Assembly (NCBI GenBank): GCA_022495995.1
Contig: JAFEMH010002509.1
Location: 248,001-312,000, forward strand
Direction: 5' to 3'
DNA from: Adenophora triphylla var. japonica
Taxonomy: Eukaryota; Streptophyta; Magnoliopsida; Asterales; Campanulaceae
DNA: 64,000 nucleotides
Below the pieces are notes generated by a model, which was not told where the DNA came from, ran no database searches, and saw only the letters and a program-made list of their open reading frames with translations. Of this stretch, positions 57,478 through 64,000 are shown piece by piece; positions within the stretch are counted from its first letter, which is position 1; every line of letters begins with the position of its first letter. Both the position numbers and the translations under genes were made by a program.

Positions 57478-58956
57478 TGATGAGTGAATTTGATACATAT
57501 ATTTTGCCTATGTTTCCGGATGCTTTACAATGATTTTTGATGTATTTAGTTTAGTTTTGATGTATTTGAGTGACATTTTGTTATGTGAGGTTGTGTGAGA
57601 AAACTATGCACTTTGAGGGTATTTTTGGATTTTTATTTGTAATTGGTTGTAAAATCTCACGGAGCATGCAAGTTACTTGTCAAAGTGAAAAAGGACAGCA
57701 AATTGGTCGAGGTTCGAGCTCGGGGTCAAGCACGGTCAAGGGACGAAGGCCAGGTCAAAGCTGAGTCAAAATGGGACAATTCTGCATTTGGCACGAGTGG
57801 AGTACGACTGAAGAAGCATGGAGCACGACTTGGGAACGAATGGAATCAAGCCAAAGACAGCCAGCTACTCAGAACGAGTGGACCATGGGAGCACGACTCG
57901 TTCTCACGAGTGACAGCCAAGGTGATTTCAAGCAAAGCCACTCAGAACGAATGGAGGGGCCTGGCACGAGTCGTTCTCACGACTGGAACTGAAGGGCACG
58001 ACTCGTGCTAATTATCACGACTCGTGCCAGGACGCGTATCGTGACGTCAGCAAGGATTTTAAAGCAGATTTTGGTGGATTTTCTTAAATTCTTTTCCTAG
58101 TTTATTAAGGATTACTTGAGGACTATATATATTCCTATTAGTATTATTATTAGGTACCTTTTGTCTTACTTTTCTTGCCTAGGTTTTCAAGGATTAAAGA
58201 GTTTATTTTCAAGGTTTTTGCAAGGATTTCAGGTTTGATGTTTTGTTGCTATTCATGTTTTGTGATGTTTATCCGGAATATGAGTAGCTAATTTCTTTGT
58301 AGTTCACGGATTGGTGTAGCCCGTATTTGAACTTTATGCTATATATTTAAGTTTCATTTAATTGTGGAGTTAGTTCATTCTAGTATTCTTAATTTTTATT
58401 TGGTACAAGTCCTGCACTTGCGTGGGGAATTGTGCATGAACACTATTAGGATGATTAGACTCGATTGACGATCTTGCGTGAATCGATTGAGTCTAGGTTT
58501 CATTAATTCTTTGGTGCTTAATGAATTGAGTAGTTGTCAATTTGATCTTGCGTGATAATTGATAACTATTCAATAAAAGAATTGCAATCCGGCAATCGAA
58601 CCGTCCCAATTCTTACAAAAGCGAAGAAGCCCTAAACCCAATTAATATTTTATCATTCAAAAGGGCATAAAGGGATAATATGTGGTGAACCTAATCCGTG
58701 GGCTAGTTGTTAAATCCTTGAATTTTGTTTGCGAGCTTGCTTATTTGTTACTTTAGTTGCTAAATTGTTTTAATTTTCTTTCGTACTTAGTTTTAATAAA
58801 CCAAATCAAAACCCATTTTGTTACTTTAAGCATAAATTAAATTTACTTGTTAAAGCCAACGAGTCTCTGTGGTTCGACCCCTGCTCGTGCAAATTACTAC
58901 ACCGGTAGTGAGTACAATTGCTCGGATTTTATTACTAGAGAAATTTTTCTCCATCA
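57478..58956 (+). repeat. Gypsy 5' LTR
   Basis: About 1.48 kb. Left end TGATGAGTGA and right end CTCCATCA form a short TG...CA inverted pair. The end is firm because the primer-binding site follows; the start is inferred. It holds an ACGACTCGT-type array at 57765-58035. Confidence 0.65.
57765..58035. repeat. ACGACTCGT / ACGAGT motif array in the Gypsy LTR
   Basis: About nine copies of GCACGA(C/G)T or its relatives occur, for example GGCACGAGTCGTTCTCACGA, GGGCACGACTCGTGC and TCACGACTCGTGCC. The same core is arrayed in the Copia-1 LTRs. Confidence 0.8.
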
Positions 58957-58962
58957 AGTTTT

Positions 58963-58980
58963 TGGCGCCGTTGCCGGGGA
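58963..58980 (+). other. Gypsy primer-binding site
   Basis: TGGCGCCGTTGCCGGGGA, the tRNA-Asp-type site of Athila elements, six bases after the LTR. Confidence 0.85.
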
Positions 58981-59017
58981 CTTGTTGTGATTTTTAACAA
59001 GTTTATTTAATCAGTGC

Positions 59018-60414
59018 ATGTTTGGTCGCCGCTCATTGGATCCCAATTTGGTTCATTTGAACGACGATATAGACAGAATTGAGAGAGGCATTCCCTCTAC
59101 TCAAGAGAGCGATACTGATTCTGAAACTTCTGTCACCGAGACAGAAGTAACTTTGAGTGAATCGGAAACTTCTTCCACCGAGGGAGAAGAATTTGAAATT
59201 GAAATGGCTTTGCAAGCACCCACCATGGATGCCTTCTCTAGGCCGCGGGTGGACACATCTGTGTCATGCATTGTATTGAATGAGGCAACAAAAAGTTATG
59301 AGGTAAAAGGCCATCTGTTTAACATGATCCCTCAATTTCATGGCCTTGCCTCTGAAGATTCTTTGAATTTCTTAAGGGAGTATATGATGATTGTGTCGAG
59401 TTTCCCATTGAGAGACGGTGTGACTGATGAGCACTTAAGACTAAAATGCTTTCCCTTTGCTTTGAGGGATAATGCTAAGCAGTGGCTCATGTTGCTCCCA
59501 CCTAGGAGCATTAATACTTGGGATGAATTGCATGATAAATTTTTGAGAAAATACTTCCCACATGCCACGTTAGCCACCTTTAGACGTAAAATCATTGGGT
59601 TCACACAGACTCATTTGAGGCATTTCATGAAGCATGGGACAGATTTAAGATGCTCTTGGTGCAATGTCCCCATCATAATTTCCCTTTGCCTTTATTGCAT
59701 CAAACTTTCTATGGGGGATTGACACAAGCCGATCAGGCTATGGTGGATAACGCAGCCGGAGGCTCCTTAGGAGCCAAAACTGCAGAAGAAACCCAAGATC
59801 TTTTTGAGAGATTATCATCTAATTCGCAACAAAAAGGGTCAAGGGGTAAAACCAATGGTGTGAATGGAGTAGGAATGAATGATGAGCTTGCTAAACAAAT
59901 TGCACTCTTGAATCAAAGATTTGATACATTGGCCATGAATAATACTTCCAATTTTGCTTCCAATGTGTCATCTGTTGGTAATGCCATGCATGATAGTTGT
60001 GTAACTTGTGGATCTAACACCCATTCTTATGAAGTTTGCCCCACCACTAGTCCCCATTTGTATAATCATGAGCAGGTACAGGCGATGCAAGGCTATATGC
60101 AGAGGTTCCCGCAGAACAATCCATTTTCGCAGACATACAATCCTGGATGGGGGAAGCACCCTAATTTTTCTTGGGGAGGTAATCAACAGCCGAATAAACC
60201 TCTCCACCCCCAACCACCACCGCAGGGGCCTTATGAAAGGAATAAAGAGCCTTGGGAAGAGGCAATGGATCGGATGAGAGCGGAGCAACTCCAAGCAAGG
60301 GCGGAACAAGAAGAAGCAAACAACAATCAAGTTCTTTGCAATGAAAAAGTTAGAGACCCAAATGGGTCAATTGGCGGAGGCATTACAGTGGACGACAACC
60401 GGTATGTTCCCTAG
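59018..60414 (+). pseudogene. Gypsy gag, frameshifted
   Basis: M-F-G-R-R starts a Ser/Glu-rich N-terminus, followed by the retrotrans-gag core: L-R-L-K-C-F-P-F-A-L-R-D-N-A-K-Q-W-L and F-L-R-K-Y-F-P. The frame shifts between about 59600 and 59650, after which H-E-A-W-like, Q-C-P-H-H-N-F-P and F-Y-G-G-L-T continue. C-V-T-C-G-S-N-T-H is a zinc-knuckle remnant (60000-60026). A second shift near 60340 leads to the protease frame. Confidence 0.85.
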
Positions 60415-63400
60415 CCAAGGGGAGCAAGCAAAGGCCATCTTCACCCTACGTGGTGGCAAACAGGTAGACAATCAGGTAGCTTCTCCTTCTTCTCCTCCTA
60501 CACCCCCTCTTGTTGACTCCCCTGCTGTGGAATCCCCTGTTGTGGAAAATGTTGTTGATGAGGATGTTGTGTCTAATGATGAGGGTACTAATGGATTGGG
60601 ACAAAATGTGAATGTAGAAAAGTCCAATCCCAAGCCATATGTGCCCCCTGTTCCTTTCTCGGGCAGATTCTTGAGGAACAAGCTTGATCACCAAATGAAA
60701 GAATTGATTGACATGTTTTCAAAAGTTAACATAAATTTGCCTTTGTTAAATGTGATCAAGAATGTTCCTGCGTATGCCAAATTCTTCAAGGAACTTAATT
60801 CCAAGAAAATTCAGTATGGGAAAGATGAGAAATTGTTTTTGGGTGAGAATGCGAGCGCTGTAGTAAAACATAGTCTTCCACCGAAAATGAAAGACCCCGG
60901 GAGTTTTCTAATTTCCATTACTTTGGGGGATTCTCACACGGTGAGAGCTATGCTCGATCTTGGGGCAAGCATTAATTTGTTGCCATATTACATGTATCTT
61001 GAGTTGGGTTTGCCCGAGCTAAAACCCACTATGATGGCCCTACAACTCGCTGATCGGTCCATAAAAAGACCATTGGGCATCGTAGAGGATGTTTTAGTTC
61101 AAGTTGGGTCACTGATCATTCCTGTGGATTTTGTGGTCCTAGAGATGCCTCGCGGTGAGGGTAGTCGCCGGGATTCACCCATTTTGCTTGGGAGACCATT
61201 CATGGCAACGACCAACACCGTAATTAATGTTGCTAGTGGCACTCTCTCCATGACTGTCGCAAGTGAAAAAATTGAAATAAATGTTTTTGAGGTAATGAAA
61301 AATGCGGTTGGTCATGATGAGTCTTGCATGTTTATTGATGAGTTTGATGAGGTTGATGATTGTGTGCGTGAGATTGCATGGCATGAGAGGGATTGTGAGG
61401 AGTTAGAGTCATTGATTTCAATGGGCGGTAAGAAAGCTAGGGATAATGCGGATGCTCAACTGATGGCTGTGGATAAGGCCGACGAGCACCATCCTAGTGA
61501 TGGCCCGTTTCACCCCCTAGGCCACTTCAATGAGAAGTTGGCGCCTTCTATTGTGATTCCCCCAGTCCTTGAATTGAAAGTTCTCCCGTCAAATTTAAAA
61601 TATGCATTTTTAGGAGAGGGGGAGACTTTACCTGTCATAATTGCATCGGATTTGTCCACTGACCAAGAGGCCCAATTGATTGCTGTTTTGTGTGAATATA
61701 AAGAGGCCATTGGGTGGACATTGAAAGACATTAAGGGAATTAGTCCCACAATGTGCATGCACAGAATCCATCTCTTAGATGATGCTAAACCTTCTAGGGA
61801 GAGACAACGGAGACTGAATCCTCACATGGAGGAAGCCGTGAGAAAAGAGGTCCTAAAATTGCTAGATGCGGGTATTATTTACCCAGTGGCTGAGAGTGAG
61901 TGAGTAAGTCCGGTACAAGTTGTACCAAAAAGATCGGGCATCACTGTAGTTCAGAACGAAAAAGGTGAGGATGTGCCCATGAGAGAAGTGACCGGTCTTA
62001 GGATGTGTATTGACTTGAGAAAACTAAATGCTGCGACCAAGAAAGATCACTTTCCTTTGCCTTTCATTGATCAGATGTTAGAAAGATTGGCCGGTCACTC
62101 TTACTATTGTTTTCTTGATGGCTTTTCGGGGTATAATCAAATTGTCATAGCCCCTGAAGATCAGTCCAAAACCACCTTCACATGTCCATTCGGCACATAC
62201 GCATTTAGGAGGATGCCCTTCGGGCTTTGCAATGCACCTGCGACATTTCAAAGGTGCATGACCTCCATTTTTTCGGATATGATTGAAAGGTGTGTTGAGG
62301 TTTTCATGGATGTTTTTTCTGTTATAGGAGATAGTTTTGATGATTGCTTAAAGAACTTGGAATCTGTTTTGAAAAGATGTTGTGAAACCAACCTGACGTT
62401 AAGTTGGGAAAAATGCCATTTTCTTGTAAAGCATGGAATTGTGTTGGGTCACATTGTGTCAAGTAAGGGGATTGAGGTTGATAGGGCTAAAATTGATGTG
62501 ATTGCTAAATTACCTCCCGAATTCGCCAAGGGTGTGCGAAGTTTCCTAGGGCATGCGGGTTTCTATAGGCGATTCATAAAAGACTTTTCAAAAATTTGTA
62601 AGCCTTTATGTAATCTGCTTGCCAAGGATACGGAGTTCATTTTTGACCAAGAGTGTGTTGATGCTTTCAATTTGCTTAAGAAAAAGTTGACATGTGCCCC
62701 CATTCTTTCTAGTCCCAATTGGTCTCACCCTTTTGAGATCATGTGTGATGCCTCGGACTTTGCTATTGGGGCTGTTCTGGGATAAAGGGTAGACAAATTG
62801 CCTTCCGTGATTCATTATGCTAGTAGAACACTTAATGATGCACAACTGAATTACACCACAACTGAAAAAGAATTTCTAGCCGTTGTGTTTGCATTGGAAA
62901 AGTTTCGTTCTTACTTACTAGGGTCAAAGGTGATAATTTATTCTGACCATGCTGCATTGAAACATTTGTTAAATAAGAAAGATGCTAAGCCTCGTTTGTT
63001 GAGGTGGATGTTATTGTTACAAGAGTTTGATGTAGAGATCCGGGATAAAAAGGGGACTGAAAATGTGGTGGCGGACCATTTATCGAGGCTTGAGGACTAT
63101 TCGTATCTTAATATCGAGGAGAGTGTGATTCCGGTTAATGAAAATTTTCCGGATGAACAACTTCTTGCCATACATGTCCAAGAACCTTGGTATGCAGACT
63201 TTGTCAATTACTTGGTGTCTAATATATTCCCACCACAATTCACCTATGACCAAAAACGCAAGTTTAAGTCAGATGTGAAACATTACATTTGGGATGATCC
63301 TTATCTATGGAAAATTTGCCCGGACAAAATTGTTAGGAGATGTGTTCCGGACCATGAGCAGAGTAGTGTGTTGAGATTTTGTCATGAACTCCAATGTGGG

Positions 63401-63652
63401 GGTCATTTTAGTGGCCAAAAGACCGCTAGGAAAGTGCTGCAATCGGGTCTTTATTGGCCTACTCTGTTTAAAGATGCTCAAGAGTTTTGTCTTAGATGTG
63501 ATAGGTGTCAACGGTCCGGGAACATAGGGAAAAGAGATGAGATGCCCTTACAAAGTAATCTTATTGTTGATATATTTGATGTGTGGGGCATTGATTTTAT
63601 GGGCCCCTTTCCCCCGTCCCACGGTTATTTGTACATACTTGTTCTTTGTTGA
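60341..63652 (+). pseudogene. Gypsy protease, reverse transcriptase, RNase H and start of integrase, with stops
   Basis: Protease has M-L-D-L-G-A-S-I-N-L-L-P (60952-60987) and L-L-G-R-P-F. RT follows: L-L-D-A-G-I-I-Y-P, then a TGA at 61901 where Trp is expected, C-I-D-L-R-K-L-N, F-L-D-G-F-S-G-Y and F-M-D-V-F-S. The second catalytic Asp is replaced by Val (62312). A TAA at 62783 probably replaces Gln. RNase H (62798 on) shows [11 protein letters not shown] and S-D-H-A-A-L-K. The integrase zinc region H-x3-Q/H-x-G-G-H ... C-x-x-C is near 63377-63512, followed by D-F-M-G-P-F-P. A frameshift near 63645 breaks the frame. Confidence 0.88.
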
Positions 63653-64000
63653 TTATGTTTCAAAGTGGGTGGAGGCAATTGCCACCCGAACTAATGATGC
63701 TAATGTCGTTTGCAAGTTTGTTTGTGAGAATATTTTCAGCAGGTATGGCATGCCACGAGCAATTATCAGTGATCAAGGGACCCACTCACCAACAAAAGGT
63801 TCAATGCAGTTTTGAAAAAGTATGGGGTGGTGCATAAGCTTGCTACAGCATATCATCCCCAAACTTCGGGACAAGTGGAGGTAAGCAATCGGCAAATAAA
63901 GGGTGTTCTTGAGAAAACAGTGCGTCCCAACAGGAAAGATTGGGCATTAAAGTTGGGGGATGCATTGTGGGCATACAGAACGGCATACAAAACGCCCATT
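63645..64000 (+). pseudogene. Gypsy integrase, continued to the window edge
   Basis: After the shift the core continues [18 protein letters not shown], then another shift near 63790, and [16 protein letters not shown]. It runs off the window end. Confidence 0.82.

Larger units (their letters stand above)
57478..64000 (+). mobile_element. Athila-type Ty3/Gypsy retrotransposon (3' part outside window)
   Basis: The 5' LTR is followed by a tRNA-Asp-type primer-binding site, gag, protease, RT, RNase H and integrase, the Gypsy order. Several stops and frameshifts make it defective. The window ends inside integrase, so the 3' LTR is not seen. Confidence 0.9.

Overview
The window is nuclear DNA of a flowering plant, most likely a eudicot. 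It has intron-rich genes with GT-AG splicing, a DYW-class pentatricopeptide repeat (PPR) RNA-editing gene, a MIR167 gene, and dense plant transposons: Stowaway, Tourist and hAT MITEs, short Helitron-like elements, a MULE, two Copia elements and an Athila-type Gypsy element. I cannot name the species.

Layout. (1) Positions 1-16855 are the 3' part of a very large BEACH-domain gene of the SPIRRIG/BCHA-BCHB clade on the + strand. Thirteen exons (2481-16855) encode 3356 residues in one continuous frame; the first exons lie upstream of the window. Its introns hold a LINE fragment split by a G-rich Tourist-like MITE, two Stowaway MITEs and a GC-rich palindrome array. (2) 16856-18791 is an intergenic stretch with MITEs and three short palindromes. 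(3) 18792-21656 is an intronless DYW-type PPR gene resembling OTP86. (4) 21657-28339 has no gene but is packed with small DNA transposons, some nested. (5) 28340-45763 is a 17.4 kb MULE with 44-bp terminal inverted repeats and a 9-bp target duplication. It carries a decayed FAR1-like transposase fused to an OTU cysteine-protease domain and, convergent to it, a decayed plant-mobile-domain (PMD) gene. An 8 kb Copia element is inserted in the transposase gene. (6) About 500 bp beyond the MULE lies MIR167 (mature miRNA at 46257-46277), with a TATA box at 45973. The MULE therefore sits about 210 bp upstream of the putative core promoter. (7) 47865-54819 is a second Copia element, Sirevirus-like and with most of its RT missing. 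(8) 55995-56900 is a minisatellite in which each unit carries a hairpin. (9) From 57478 to the window end is an Athila-type Gypsy element, truncated by the window.

Three host loci look intact: the BEACH gene (membrane trafficking / RNA-granule scaffold), the organellar RNA-editing factor, and MIR167 (auxin-response regulator). Nothing suggests they act together; they are neighbours separated by transposons. All autonomous transposon coding regions carry frameshifts or stops.

The most unusual structure is in the MULE. About 19 copies of a short interrupted palindrome, near TTCGGTCAGTACTGGCCGAA, occur in three clusters: in the first intron of the transposase gene, between the two convergent genes, and in the first intron of the PMD gene. 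Also notable are palindromic ACGACTCGT-core arrays shared by the LTRs of the unrelated Copia and Athila-type elements.
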